Positions 50,344 to 59,053 of a DNA stretch of 64,000 nt are shown piece by piece; the stretch's first letter is position 1; each line of letters opens with the position of its first letter. The DNA comes from Thermocaproicibacter sp036844765 (GTDB taxonomy: Bacteria > Bacillota > Clostridia > Oscillospirales > Acutalibacteraceae): positions 1 through 64,000 of the forward strand of contig DAIUFE010000004.1 of assembly GCA_036844765.1 (NCBI GenBank). Reading direction: 5' to 3'. Below the pieces are notes generated by a model. That model did no database searches. It worked only from the letters and a program-made list of their open reading frames with translations, and had not been told where the DNA came from. A program made the position numbers and the translations under genes.

Positions 50344-51777
50344 TCAGGACCCGGCGAGCTCCCCGCCCAGCGCCCGGTTCTGCGCCGAGGTGACCTTCAC
50401 GCCGGCAAAGCGCCCGACCATCTCTCCGCCGCCCGGAAAGCGGACGATCTCGTTCCCTTCCGTCCTGCCGCAGAGCAGGCCGGTCCTCGGGTCTTTGCCT
50501 TCCACCAGCACGCGGCGCGTCTTCCCGATCTCGCCCGCGCACCGGGCCGCGGAGATCGCGTCCTGCACGGCGCAGAGCCGCTCCAGCCGGCGCGTCTTTT
50601 CCTCCTGGGGCACCGGGTCGGGCAGCGAGGCCGCCCTCGTCCCCTCGCGCGGGGAATAGAGGAACGTGAAGAGCGAGGTGAAGCCCACGCGGCGGACCAG
50701 GTCCACGGTCTCGAGGAACTCCTCCTCCGTCTCGCCGGGGAAGCCGACGATGATGTCGGTCGTGAGGGAGAGGTCCGGCATCTTTTCGCGCGCGTACCGG
50801 ACGAACGAAAGGTACTGTTCGCGGGTGTAGCCGCGGTTCATGGCGCGCAGGACGCGGTCGCTGCCGGACTGCACCGGCAGGTGCAGGTGGCGGCAGATGT
50901 GGCGGCCGGAGGCCATGGTGTCGATCAGCTCGCGCGTGGCGTCCTTCGGGTGCGAGGTCATGAACCGCAGGCGGTAGTCGCCGTCCACTTCGTCCAGCAT
51001 CCGCAGCAGGCCGGAAAAGCTCACGGGGCGCGCCAGCCCCCTGCCGTAGGAATTCACGTTCTGGCCCAGCAGGGTGACGTCCTTATACCCCGCCTCCACC
51101 AGGCCGCGGAACTCCCGCAGGACGGCCTCCGGCTCGCGGCTGCGCTCCCGGCCGCGCACGTACGGCACGATGCAGTAGGAGCAGAAGTTGTCGCAGCCGG
51201 TCATCGCCGTGACGAACGCCCGGGTCTTCCCCTCCCGGCGGACGGGAAGGCCCTCGACGATCCGCGCGTCCTCCCCCCCGCCGCGCTCGAACACGCGGCG
51301 GCTGTCGGTCAGCGCCGTCCAGAGCAGCTCCGGGAAGCGGTGGATCACATGCGTGCCGAACACGAGACCCACGAACGGGAATTTCTCGAGGATGCGCTGC
51401 GAGGCCGCCCGTTCCTCCATCATGCAGCCGCACACGGCCACGATCAGCGACGGGTGGCGGCGCTTGAGATCCTTGAGGGCCCCCACATTGCCGAACACGC
51501 GGTTCTCGGCGTGGCCTCGCACCGCGCAGGTGTTCATCAGGATCAGATCGGCCCGCTCGGGGTCGTCCGTGAACGAAAAGCCCATCTGCGCGAGCAGGCC
51601 CATGATCTTTTCGCTGTCCGCCACGTTCTGCTGGCAGCCGTAGGTGCGCACCAGCGCCGTCGGCTCGCTCCCGCGCCTGCGCACCGCCATGATCTCGGAG
51701 ACCCGCTTCAGGTAAAAGCTTCTCGGGTGCTCCGGCGCGGCCGGAAGCGCCGCGTTCCTTACAGCCGGTTCCGCCAA
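50344..51777 (-). CDS. miaB: tRNA-2-methylthio-N6-dimethylallyladenosine synthase
   Basis: A 477-aa radical-SAM methylthiotransferase acting after MiaA on A37. N-terminal MTTase domain with the three cluster Cys in RTYGCQQNVADSE, MNTCAVRGHAENR and CGCM; radical-SAM motif TGCDNFCSYC; C-terminal TRAM domain. The CQQN form is usual in Clostridia. TTG 51777 is chosen, eight bases after GGGGGT; a longer frame to 51852 exists but has no ribosome site. It is the first gene of the fifteen-gene run and has a good promoter. Confidence 0.94.
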   Translation of the reverse strand: MAEPAVRNAALPAAPEHPRSFYLKRVSEIMAVRRRGSEPTALVRTYGCQQNVADSEKIMGLLAQMGFSFTDDPERADLILMNTCAVRGHAENRVFGNVGALKDLKRRHPSLIVAVCGCMMEERAASQRILEKFPFVGLVFGTHVIHRFPELLWTALTDSRRVFERGGGEDARIVEGLPVRREGKTRAFVTAMTGCDNFCSYCIVPYVRGRERSREPEAVLREFRGLVEAGYKDVTLLGQNVNSYGRGLARPVSFSGLLRMLDEVDGDYRLRFMTSHPKDATRELIDTMASGRHICRHLHLPVQSGSDRVLRAMNRGYTREQYLSFVRYAREKMPDLSLTTDIIVGFPGETEEEFLETVDLVRRVGFTSLFTFLYSPREGTRAASLPDPVPQEEKTRRLERLCAVQDAISAARCAGEIGKTRRVLVEGKDPRTGLLCGRTEGNEIVRFPGGGEMVGRFAGVKVTSAQNRALGGELAGS

Positions 51778-51823
51778 AAGGAAATACCCCCGTCTAATTT
51801 CTTTCTGAAATGGTTTACAGATT

Positions 51824-51852
51824 ATTATATCATGGCGCGCTTTCCACTTCAA
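51824..51852 (-). promoter_or_regulatory. Promoter of the miaB-mutS-mutL-sepF-ileS run
   Basis: On the minus strand TTGAAG (51852-51847), 17-nt spacer, TATAAT (51829-51824). Confidence 0.7.
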
Positions 51853-51880
51853 GGGAATCCGGCGCCCCGCGCGGCGGGAT

Positions 51881-51909
51881 TTGACAAAGCCGGCCGATGC
51901 TGGTAGGAT
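51881..51909 (+). promoter_or_regulatory. Promoter of mntP
   Basis: TTGACA (51881-51886), 17-nt spacer, TAGGAT (51904-51909). The remaining leader is about 25 nt, too short for a yybP-ykoY manganese riboswitch. Confidence 0.65.
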
Positions 51910-51941
51910 AATTTTTAATGCTTCTTCGGGAGGAACCCGCG

Positions 51942-52529
51942 ATGGACTATTTTCTGCTCTGCGGCATCGCCGCGGGGCTCGCGATGGACGCGCTCGCCGT
52001 CAGCATCCTGAACGGCGCCCGCGTCCGGCGCGTCCGCTTCCGCTTCGCGCTGAAGCTCGCCTTCCTGTTCGGGCTGTTCCAGGCGCTGATGCCCGTGGCC
52101 GGCTGGCTGATCGGCAAGGCGGGCGAGGACCTGATCCGGGCGGTGGACCACTGGATCGCCCTGCTGCTGCTCGGATACCTCGGCATCAGCATGATTCTGG
52201 AATCCCGGAAGAAAACGCGGGAGGGGGCGGAGCGCCCCCAGCGGGACGACATCCCCGGCCGGGAGCTGCTGGCGATGGCCGTCGCGACCAGCATCGACGC
52301 GCTCGCGACGGGGATCATCCTGCCCTCCACGGCGGGGGCCTCCACGGCGGCCCTGATGGCGGCCGCGGCGCTGCTGATCGGCGCGGTCACCTTCGTCCTC
52401 TGCTTCGCGGGGGTCTACGCGGGGCACCGGTTCGGCGCCCTGTGCGCGGGGCGCGCGGAGGTTGTCGGCGGCGCGGTGCTGACGGGCATCGGCATCAAGA
52501 TCTTTATTGAGCACATGTTTTTTTCATGA
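51942..52529 (+). CDS. mntP: Manganese efflux pump MntP
   Basis: A 195-aa membrane protein of six helices in two inverted halves, exporting Mn(II). The conserved acidic motifs are AAGLAMDALAVSI in helix 1 and ATSIDALATGI in helix 4; VGGAVLTGIGIKIFIEH is the usual C-terminus. GGGAGG lies eight bases before ATG 51942. Its last 26 bp overlap the convergent WYL regulator gene. Confidence 0.92.
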   Translation: MDYFLLCGIAAGLAMDALAVSILNGARVRRVRFRFALKLAFLFGLFQALMPVAGWLIGKAGEDLIRAVDHWIALLLLGYLGISMILESRKKTREGAERPQRDDIPGRELLAMAVATSIDALATGIILPSTAGASTAALMAAAALLIGAVTFVLCFAGVYAGHRFGALCAGRAEVVGGAVLTGIGIKIFIEHMFFS

Positions 52530-53523
52530 GGCCGTACCCCTGCGCCATGGCGCGGACGCGCCCGGCCACCTCCCGCCGGAGGGATTCGGGCGACGCCACG
52601 CGGATTCGCCCGCCGTACTGGAGCAGCCACTGCACGAACCCCTCGCTGACGTCGACCTCCACACGAAGGAGAAAAGAGCCTTCGTCGCGGCGCACGAGCG
52701 GCACGTCGTTCCCGAACTGATCGAGCACGGCCTCGAGCAGGTCGTCGGCGCAGCAGAGCTCCACCCGCTGCCGCTCGCCGTGGTACATGCGGAACGTCCT
52801 GCGGGCGAAATCGGCCGCGTCGAAGCGGCCGCGGTAGTCGCTGACCTCCTCGAACGGGCGGGCCGGCGCGTCGAGCACCTGCGCGCGCCTCATGCGGTCC
52901 AGGCGGTAGACGCTGACGCTGTCGTACTTCTCGTAATTGCCGGCGAGATAGTATTTGTCACCGCTCCAGATCAGCGCATAGGGGCTGACGACGAAGGCGC
53001 GGCCCGCGTCCGGCACGGCCCGTTCGCCGCAGATCACCCGGTGGTGGTAGACGAACGAGAGCTTCCTCCTGCCGGCGACGGCGCGGGTCACCGCGTCGAT
53101 GGCGTAATAGATCTCCTCGTTGTCGAACTTGACGCGCTTTTCCACATAGATCTGACCCCGGGCCTGCTCCGCCTGCCCCTCGCTGAGCAGGCCCTCCAGC
53201 TTGCCGAGCAGCTCGCGCGTCTTGCGCGGCGTGATGAACGGCGCGGCGAGGACCGCGTCCATCAGCAGGCGGACCTCCGGCGGCTCGAACGCGCGCTCCG
53301 CGAGAAAAAAGCCCGCCTTCGGCCGGCGGGTGTACAGGATCTCCTCTCCGTACCGGCGCAGCGCCGCGACGTCGCGGTAAAGCGCCTTGCGCCCGCACGG
53401 GATCCCCCGCTCCGCCAGCAGACGGCACAGCTCGCCGGCGGAAAGCGGATGCGCCTCGTCCGTGCCGCGCGCGAGAAGGTCGCGCAGCGCCAGAATCTTC
53501 AGCTTCTGCGGCTGCCGCTCCAT
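52504..53523 (-). CDS. HTH/WYL-domain transcriptional regulator
   Basis: A 339-aa regulator of the YafY/PafC-like type. An N-terminal winged helix (about 8-70, LSAGELCRLLAERGIPCGRK and ALYRDVAALRRYG) is followed by a WYL domain (about 145-225) whose core here reads VSPYALIWSGDKYYLAGNY, with W-S-G-D in place of W-Y-L, and a C-terminal WCX domain. WYL domains bind nucleic acids or small ligands and often control DNA-damage or defence genes; the target is unknown. GGGGAG precedes the ATG. Confidence 0.85.
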   Translation of the reverse strand: MERQPQKLKILALRDLLARGTDEAHPLSAGELCRLLAERGIPCGRKALYRDVAALRRYGEEILYTRRPKAGFFLAERAFEPPEVRLLMDAVLAAPFITPRKTRELLGKLEGLLSEGQAEQARGQIYVEKRVKFDNEEIYYAIDAVTRAVAGRRKLSFVYHHRVICGERAVPDAGRAFVVSPYALIWSGDKYYLAGNYEKYDSVSVYRLDRMRRAQVLDAPARPFEEVSDYRGRFDAADFARRTFRMYHGERQRVELCCADDLLEAVLDQFGNDVPLVRRDEGSFLLRVEVDVSEGFVQWLLQYGGRIRVASPESLRREVAGRVRAMAQGYGLMKKTCAQ

Positions 53524-53546
53524 AGCCTCTCCCCTCTTTTACAGAA

Positions 53547-53575
53547 CGGGCCGCGGATAAGAATTCCGCGGCCCG
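53547..53575 (-). terminator. Hairpin after the transketolase genes
   Basis: CGGGCCGCGGA pairs perfectly with TCCGCGGCCCG around seven bases. The following minus-strand sequence TTCTGTAAAAG is only weakly T-rich. Confidence 0.55.
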
Positions 53576-53591
53576 CGTCAATCGGAATATT

Positions 53592-54536
53592 TTATTTTTT
53601 CAGCTCGCGCCGGACCACTTCCGCGATATGGGAAGCGCACAGGCCGAATTTCTCCAGCAGGTCGGCGGCCGGGCCGGAATGCCCGAACCGGTCGTTCACG
53701 CCGATCTTCACGACGGGCGCCGGGTACTCCTCGCAGAGCACGGCGCAGACGGCGTCCCCGAGGCCGCCGATCACGTTGTGCTCCTCGACGGTGACGATCT
53801 TCCCCGTTTCCCGTGCCGCGCGGACGATCAGCTCCCGGTCGATCGGCTTGAGGGTGTGCAGGTTGATCAGGCGCGCGTCGATCCCCTCTTTTTCCAGTTC
53901 CTTCACCGCCTGCAGCGCGCGGGAGACCATCAGGCCCGTCGCAATCACGGTGATGTCCTTCCCCCCGCGCAGCGTGACGCCCTTCCCGATCTCGAAGCGG
54001 TAGTCGTCGGAGTTGTTGAAGCTCTCGACCGCAAGGCGCGAAAGGCGCAGGTAGACCGGGCCGACATAGGCGGCCGCGGCCTTCACGGCCGCCTGCATCT
54101 CGTAATGGTCCGAGGGGTTCAGCACGACCATGCCCGGGATGGCGCGCATCAGCGCGAGGTCCTCCAGGCACTGGTGCGTGGCGCCGTCCTCCCCCACGGA
54201 GATGCCCGCGTGGGAGCCGGCGATCTTTACGTTCAGGTGCGGGTAACCGACGGAATTGCGCACCTGCTCGAACGCGCGGCCGGCGGAAAACATGGCGAAC
54301 GAGCTGGCGAACGGGATCTTCCCGCACGTCGCGAGCCCGGCCGCCACACCGATCATGTTGCACTCCGCGATGCCGCAGTCGACGAAGCGGTCCGGGAACG
54401 CGTCCCGGAAAAAGAGCGTCTTGGTCGCGGAGGCGAGGTCGGCGTCGAGCACGACGATATCCGGATTCGTTTTGCCCAGCTCCACCAGCGCGAGGCCGTA
54501 GCTTTCGCGGGTCGCTTTTTTCACCATCTCTGCCAT
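53592..54536 (-). CDS. Transketolase, C-terminal subunit
   Basis: A 314-aa protein equal to the pyrimidine-binding and C-terminal domains of transketolase. It has the catalytic Glu region DCGIAECNMIGVAAGLA, substrate residues in TSFAMFSAGRAFEQVRN (without the first Thr), SHAGISVGEDGATHQ and the C-domain VEEHNVIGGLGDAV. With the N-terminal subunit encoded next to it, it makes a split transketolase of the non-oxidative pentose phosphate pathway. The stop and start of the two genes abut (TAA then ATG). Confidence 0.93.
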   Translation of the reverse strand: MAEMVKKATRESYGLALVELGKTNPDIVVLDADLASATKTLFFRDAFPDRFVDCGIAECNMIGVAAGLATCGKIPFASSFAMFSAGRAFEQVRNSVGYPHLNVKIAGSHAGISVGEDGATHQCLEDLALMRAIPGMVVLNPSDHYEMQAAVKAAAAYVGPVYLRLSRLAVESFNNSDDYRFEIGKGVTLRGGKDITVIATGLMVSRALQAVKELEKEGIDARLINLHTLKPIDRELIVRAARETGKIVTVEEHNVIGGLGDAVCAVLCEEYPAPVVKIGVNDRFGHSGPAADLLEKFGLCASHIAEVVRRELKK

Positions 54537-55382
54537 TTACTCCGCCTCCAATTCCGCGAGCGCCTGTTTCAGTTCCCGCATGGCGACCCGGTACTGCTCG
54601 TCGTTCGGGGCCTTGCCGTGCCACCCGACCTGATTCTCCATATAGGAGACGCCCTTGCCCTTGACCGTTTTCGCGATGATCGCGCTCGGCTTCCCCTTCA
54701 CGGTCTTCGCGTGCCCGACCGCCGCCTCGATCGCGTCGAGGTCGTGGCCGTCGATCTTCTGCACGTCGAAGCCGAACGCGCGGTATTTTTCGTCGATCGG
54801 CTCCGGGCCGCCGATCTCGGCCGTGGGGCCGTCGATCTGCAGGCCGTTGTCGTCGATGAACAGGCACAGGTTGTCCAGCTTATGGTGGCCGGCGAACATG
54901 GCGGCCTCCCAGACCTGGCCCTCCTCGATCTCGCCGTCGCCCAGCAGGGCGTAGACGCGGTAGTTTCTGCCGTCCATCTTCCCGGCCAGCGCCATGCCGC
55001 ACGCCGCGGAGACGCCCTGCCCCAGCGAGCCGGTGCTCATGTCGATGCCCGGCGTGCCCTTCATGTCCGGGTGGCCCTGGAGCATCGCGCCGATGTGGCG
55101 GAGCTTTTTGAGCTCGTCCCACGGAAAATAGCCCTTGAGCGCCAGCGCGGCGTAAAGGCCCGGGCAGGTGTGCCCTTTGGAGAGGACAAACCGGTCGCGG
55201 TCCGGCGCCTTGGGGTGCGCCGGGTCCGCGTTCAGTTCCTTGAAGTACAGGTAGGCGAAGATCTCGGCCGCGGAGAGCGAGCCCCCCGGATGGCCGGATT
55301 TCGCGTGGTAGACACCTTCGATCGCGCCGATGCGGATCTTGCACGCGGCGATCTGCAGTCTTTTCTTTTCGCTCTGTTCCAT
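54537..55382 (-). CDS. Transketolase, N-terminal (TPP-binding) subunit
   Basis: A 281-aa protein equal to the thiamine-pyrophosphate domain. HAKSGHPGGSLSAAEIFAYL and LSKGHTCPGLYAAL hold the conserved His residues, and GDGEIEEGQVWEAAMFAGHH is the TPP/Mg motif ending in IDDN. Split transketolases are typical of Clostridia and archaea. CGGGAGG precedes the ATG, and a strong promoter lies 76 bp upstream. Confidence 0.94.
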   Translation of the reverse strand: MEQSEKKRLQIAACKIRIGAIEGVYHAKSGHPGGSLSAAEIFAYLYFKELNADPAHPKAPDRDRFVLSKGHTCPGLYAALALKGYFPWDELKKLRHIGAMLQGHPDMKGTPGIDMSTGSLGQGVSAACGMALAGKMDGRNYRVYALLGDGEIEEGQVWEAAMFAGHHKLDNLCLFIDDNGLQIDGPTAEIGGPEPIDEKYRAFGFDVQKIDGHDLDAIEAAVGHAKTVKGKPSAIIAKTVKGKGVSYMENQVGWHGKAPNDEQYRVAMRELKQALAELEAE

Positions 55383-55457
55383 ATAACCTCCCGAAAACGC
55401 GGCGGATGCCCGCCCGTTTTTTCTGTGATTTGTCTGACAAAAACAGGTTCCGCTTTT

Positions 55458-55486
55458 ATTATAAGATATCGCCCGGCCGGAATCAA
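55458..55486 (-). promoter_or_regulatory. Promoter of the transketolase operon
   Basis: On the minus strand TTGATT (55486-55481), 17-nt spacer, TATAAT (55463-55458). Confidence 0.75.
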
Positions 55487-55517
55487 GCGCCGGGGAGAAG
55501 AAAACGGCCCCGCGCGC

Positions 55518-56798
55518 TCACGCCGCCCCGCCGTAATCGTTGGCGGCGTGGAACCGGTCGATGGCCCAGAAAATCATTCCCAGCAGCATGCCGACCACCG
55601 CGCCGAGCGCCATGCCCGTGAGCCTGACCTGGCCGATCTGCACGAACGCGCCGGAAAGGCCCGTCACCAGCACCACGCTGGTCATGGCGAGGTTGCGCGA
55701 GCGGCCGTAATCCACCTTCTGCTCCACCAGCAGCCGCACGCCGGAGGCGGCGATCATGCCGTACAGCAGGAAGCTGACCCCGCCCATCACCGGCCCGGGG
55801 ATGGACTGGATCACGGCGGAGACTTTGCCGAAGAACGAGACCGCGATCGAGAGCACGGCCGCCCCGCCGATCACCCAGACGCTGTAGACGCCGGTCATGG
55901 CCATCACGCCGATATTCTCGCCGTAGGTCGTGGTCGGCACGGAGCCGACCAGGCCGGAGAGCATGGTGGAGACGCCGTCGCCCAGCAGGGTGCGGTGCAG
56001 GCCCGGGTCGCGGATCAGGTCGCGCCCGATGATCTTGCCCGTGACGATCTGGTGGCCGATATGCTCGGAGACCACGACCAGCGAGGCCGGAAGGATAATG
56101 GAGATCGCCTTCCAGTCGAACCGGGCCGGCTGGAAATTGGGCAGGGTGAAAACGGGCGCCGCCGCGATCGGCCCCCAGGGGATCATCCCCAGGCACGCGG
56201 CCGCGGCATAGCCGACCGCGATGGCGATCAGGATCGGGATCACGGCGAGGAACCGCCGGAACAGCACGGAGCCGAACACCGCCGTGCCCAGCGTGATCAG
56301 GAAGACCGCGACCCGCTTCGGGTCGATCTGCCGGTAGGTGTCCGTCAGGACCAGGCCGCCCATCCGCGCGGCCGTGCCGGAAAGCTCCAGGCCGATCAGC
56401 GCGACGACCGCGCCCATCGCCGCGGGCGGCAGGATCACGCCGATCCATTTCGTGCCGCAGAACCGGATGACCCCCGCCACCAGGCAGAACACGGCGCCCG
56501 TTACGACGAACCCGCCCAGCGCGTCGGCGTAGCCCATGCCGGGCGCCGCCATGATGATGCCCGCCGGCGCGATGAACGCGAAGCTGGAGCCGAGGTACGC
56601 CGGGGCCTTGCCCTTCGTGATCAGAATGTACAGCAGCGTGCCGACGCCGTTCATGAACAGCACGACGGCCGGGTTGATGCCCAGCAGGTTCGGCACCAGC
56701 ACCGAGGCGCTGAACATGGCGAACAGGTGCTGCAGGCTCAGCGGGATTCCCTGCGCGAGCGGCGGCCTTTCCTCGACCGGAACGATGCGTTTTGCCAT
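55518..56798 (-). CDS. Uracil/xanthine permease, NCS2 family (UraA-like)
   Basis: A 426-aa transporter with 14 predicted segments. PLSLQHLFAMFSASVLVPNL is the N-terminal signature, FAFIAPAGII and SVPTTTYGENIGVMAMTGVYS are the substrate-binding loops of the uracil branch, with the proton-coupling Glu in SEHIGHQIV. Uracil import is the likely role. GAGGAG precedes the ATG. No PyrR-type attenuator is seen; the gene follows a strong terminator of the upstream gene, so it either has its own promoter or depends on read-through. Confidence 0.9.
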   Translation of the reverse strand: MAKRIVPVEERPPLAQGIPLSLQHLFAMFSASVLVPNLLGINPAVVLFMNGVGTLLYILITKGKAPAYLGSSFAFIAPAGIIMAAPGMGYADALGGFVVTGAVFCLVAGVIRFCGTKWIGVILPPAAMGAVVALIGLELSGTAARMGGLVLTDTYRQIDPKRVAVFLITLGTAVFGSVLFRRFLAVIPILIAIAVGYAAAACLGMIPWGPIAAAPVFTLPNFQPARFDWKAISIILPASLVVVSEHIGHQIVTGKIIGRDLIRDPGLHRTLLGDGVSTMLSGLVGSVPTTTYGENIGVMAMTGVYSVWVIGGAAVLSIAVSFFGKVSAVIQSIPGPVMGGVSFLLYGMIAASGVRLLVEQKVDYGRSRNLAMTSVVLVTGLSGAFVQIGQVRLTGMALGAVVGMLLGMIFWAIDRFHAANDYGGAA

Positions 56799-56861
56799 CT
56801 TTTTTCTCCTCTTTTTTGCTTTTTTCCCCGCCGCCCCGGCGGGGCGGACGGATAAAATCCC

Positions 56862-56905
56862 AAAAAAAAAGCCCTTCCGGCGCGCCCGCGCCGGTATGAG
56901 CTTTT
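56862..56905 (-). terminator. Bidirectional-looking terminator upstream of uraA
   Basis: CCGGCGC pairs with GCGCCGG (56877-56894), extended by AGC/GCT and A/T arms; on the minus strand it ends in nine T. It closes the flavin reductase-rubredoxin gene. Confidence 0.8.
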
Positions 56906-56918
56906 TCGGATTTTTTTC

Positions 56919-57578
56919 TTACTTCTGCCTTCGGAACGCCGATTTCGGCGCCCCGCAGATCGGGCACACCCAATCGTCCGGCAGTTCCTCGAACGGAACG
57001 TAAGGGTCGCTGTAAACGTAGCCGCAGATCGTGCAGACCCAGCTTTCCGCGCCGCCGTTCGCCGCGGCGGGCGTCTCCTCGCGGTAGGTCGGCGCGTTCT
57101 TCGGCGCCCGCCCTTTGATCACGCGGTGGTAAAAGTCGTAGGTCATCGGCTTTCTGCGGACCTTCTCGCTCCCCGCGATCACCTCGCCGAGGAAAACGGT
57201 GTGGGAGGGCGTCTCCGCGCTGCCGACGACGCGGCACAGGAACCAGCAGCAGATGTTCTCCTCGATCACGGGCACGCCCTCGGCCAGGACGCGGTAGCGG
57301 ACGTTCTTCAGTTTGTCGGTATCGCGGCCGGAATTGAAGCCGAGCGCCCCGATCACCGCGCCCGACGTGTCCTCCGAGAGGATGGAAACGCTGAAGATCC
57401 CCGATTTTTTGATGCACTCGTTGCTGTAATTGTTGTGGCTCATGCTGAGCGAGACGATATTCGGCGAGGAGGCGACCTGCATCACCGTGTTCGCGATGCA
57501 GGCGGAAACCTTGTCCCCGTCCTTCACGCCGACGGCGAACATGCCGTAGGACAGCATGGAAAAAACATCCCGGGTCAA
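56919..57578 (-). CDS. Flavin reductase-rubredoxin fusion (high-molecular-weight rubredoxin type)
   Basis: A 219-aa two-domain protein. Residues 1-165 are an FMN-binding split-barrel flavin reductase domain (MLSYGMFAVGVKDGDKV, NTVMQVASSPNIVSLS); residues 180-219 are a rubredoxin with WVCTICGYVYSDPYVPFE and DWVCPICGAPKSAF binding one Fe through four Cys. Proteins with this layout (Hrb of Moorella) pass electrons from NADH to flavodiiron oxygen/NO reductases in anaerobes. The start is TTG 57578 after GGGGGG; the longer frame adds non-conserved residues. No flavodiiron protein is in the window. Confidence 0.88.
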   Translation of the reverse strand: MTRDVFSMLSYGMFAVGVKDGDKVSACIANTVMQVASSPNIVSLSMSHNNYSNECIKKSGIFSVSILSEDTSGAVIGALGFNSGRDTDKLKNVRYRVLAEGVPVIEENICCWFLCRVVGSAETPSHTVFLGEVIAGSEKVRRKPMTYDFYHRVIKGRAPKNAPTYREETPAAANGGAESWVCTICGYVYSDPYVPFEELPDDWVCPICGAPKSAFRRQK

Positions 57579-57612
57579 ACCGCACACCCCCCGTAAGAAC
57601 TCGATCCGTATT

Positions 57613-57641
57613 ATTATATCTCCGGGCCGGCTGAAAAGCAA
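57613..57641 (-). promoter_or_regulatory. Promoter of the flavin reductase-rubredoxin gene
   Basis: On the minus strand TTGCTT (57641-57636), 17-nt spacer, TATAAT (57618-57613). Confidence 0.7.
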
Positions 57642-57650
57642 GGGTCCGCG

Positions 57651-58928
57651 CTATTTTTCGCCCTTCTTCCTGATCCTCTCCCAATAGGCGCGGAAGGCCC
57701 GCTCGGTCTTGTTGTCGCCGCAGCGGTAATAGACGGCGTCCTTCAGGTTGTCCGGCAGGTACTGCTGCGGGACGTAGTGGTCCGGGAAGCTGTGGGGATA
57801 GAGGTAGAACTGCCCCTTACGGGGGTTGTCGGCCCCGTCGTAGTGCAGGTTCTGGAGCTGCCGGGGGATCGGGCCGGACTTTCCCTCGCGGACGTCCTTC
57901 ATCGCGGCGTCGACGGCCAGCACGCCGGAGTTCGACTTGGGGGCCAGGCACACTAAAATGACCGCGTCGGCCAGGGGGATGCGCGCCTCCGGCAGGCCGA
58001 CCTGCAGGGCCGCGTCCACCGCGGCCTTCACGATCGGGACGATCTGCGGGTAGGCGAGCCCGACGTCCTCGCACGCGCAGACCATCAGCCGGCGGCACGC
58101 GGAGGGCAGGTCGCCCGCCAGCAGCAGGCGCGCAAGGTAGTGCAGCGCGGCGTCGGGGTCCGAGCCGCGCATGGACTTCTGGTAGGCGGAGACGATGTCG
58201 TAGTGCTCGTCGCCCGCGCGGTCGTACCGCAGGGCGCTGCGCTGGGTCAGCTCCCGCGCGGCCCGCAGCGTGACCGTACACGAGCCGTCCGCCTCCTGGC
58301 CGGCGGAGAGCACGCACAGCTCCACGGCGTTGACCGCCTTGCGCACGTCCCCGCCGCAGGCGGAGGCGATGTGCTCCTCCGCGCCCTTCTCCACCCGGAT
58401 GGTCCGGTGCTGCTCCTCCTCGAGGAAGCGGAACGCGCGCCGCACGGCCGGCAGCACATCCTCCTTTTCCACCGGCTTGAACTCGAAGACGGTCGAGCGG
58501 CTCAGGATGGCGCCGTACACGTAGAAATACGGGTTCTCCGTCGTGGCGGCGACCAGCGTGATGGAGCCGTTCTCAATGAATTCCAGCAGGGTCTGCTGCT
58601 GCTTCTTGTTGAAATACTGGATCTCGTCGAGATAGAGCAGGATGCCGTTCGGGGCCTCGAGCGTGTCGATGCGGCCGACCACGTCGTGGATATCCGCCGT
58701 GGAGGCCGTGGTGCCGTTGAGCTTGTACAGGGTGCGCTCGGTGCGCTTGGCGATGATGGAGGCGAGCGTCGTCTTGCCCACCCCCGCGGGGCCGTAAAAG
58801 ACCATGTTGGGGATCTGCCCCGATTCGATGATGCGGCGCAGCGGGCGGCCGGGGTCCAGAAGATGGTGCTGCCCGACGATATCGTCCAGCGTGTTCGGGC
58901 GGATACGGTCCGCAAGCGGAGCAGGCAT
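57651..58928 (-). CDS. rarA: Replication-associated recombination ATPase RarA/MgsA
   Basis: A 425-aa AAA+ protein of the clamp-loader-like RarA family acting at stalled forks. PLADRIRPNTLDDIVGQHHL is the N-terminal signature; Walker A GPAGVGKTT (about 46-54), Walker B ILLYLDEIQYF, sensor 1 VAATTENPYF and the C-terminal tetramerisation domain with RMMVCACEDVGLAYP-like sequence (RLMVCACEDVGLAYP) and CLAPKSNS. Start ATG at 58928 with GGAGG upstream. Confidence 0.93.
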   Translation of the reverse strand: MPAPLADRIRPNTLDDIVGQHHLLDPGRPLRRIIESGQIPNMVFYGPAGVGKTTLASIIAKRTERTLYKLNGTTASTADIHDVVGRIDTLEAPNGILLYLDEIQYFNKKQQQTLLEFIENGSITLVAATTENPYFYVYGAILSRSTVFEFKPVEKEDVLPAVRRAFRFLEEEQHRTIRVEKGAEEHIASACGGDVRKAVNAVELCVLSAGQEADGSCTVTLRAARELTQRSALRYDRAGDEHYDIVSAYQKSMRGSDPDAALHYLARLLLAGDLPSACRRLMVCACEDVGLAYPQIVPIVKAAVDAALQVGLPEARIPLADAVILVCLAPKSNSGVLAVDAAMKDVREGKSGPIPRQLQNLHYDGADNPRKGQFYLYPHSFPDHYVPQQYLPDNLKDAVYYRCGDNKTERAFRAYWERIRKKGEK

Positions 58929-59002
58929 GGGCTTCGCCTCCTTTCTCTCGGCAATCGGATCATTTCCGGCGTTTCGGCGGAACCGCAGAAAGCTTCCGCG
59001 CC

Positions 59003-59029
59003 GTTCTCCCCGCCTTCGGAGGGGAGAAC
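59003..59029 (-). other. Hairpin between glyA and rarA
   Basis: GTTCTCCCC pairs with GGGGAGAAC around nine bases; no T run follows, so rarA may be read from the glyA promoter. Confidence 0.4.
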
Positions 59030-59053
59030 GTCAGGACCGGGCACGGCGGGGCT

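Noticed and set aside
51887..51941. Manganese riboswitch before mntP
   Set aside because: The leader after the promoter is about 25 nt, too short for the yybP-ykoY fold, and no conserved loop is seen.
53628..56855. 1075-aa plus-strand frame across transketolase and uracil permease genes
   Set aside because: It crosses three well-supported minus-strand genes and their intergenic regions and is rich in Arg, His and Asp, typical of GC-rich antisense frames.
56799..56861. PyrR attenuator before the uracil permease
   Set aside because: No PyrR-binding loop consensus; the hairpin there is GC-rich and not followed by a T run.
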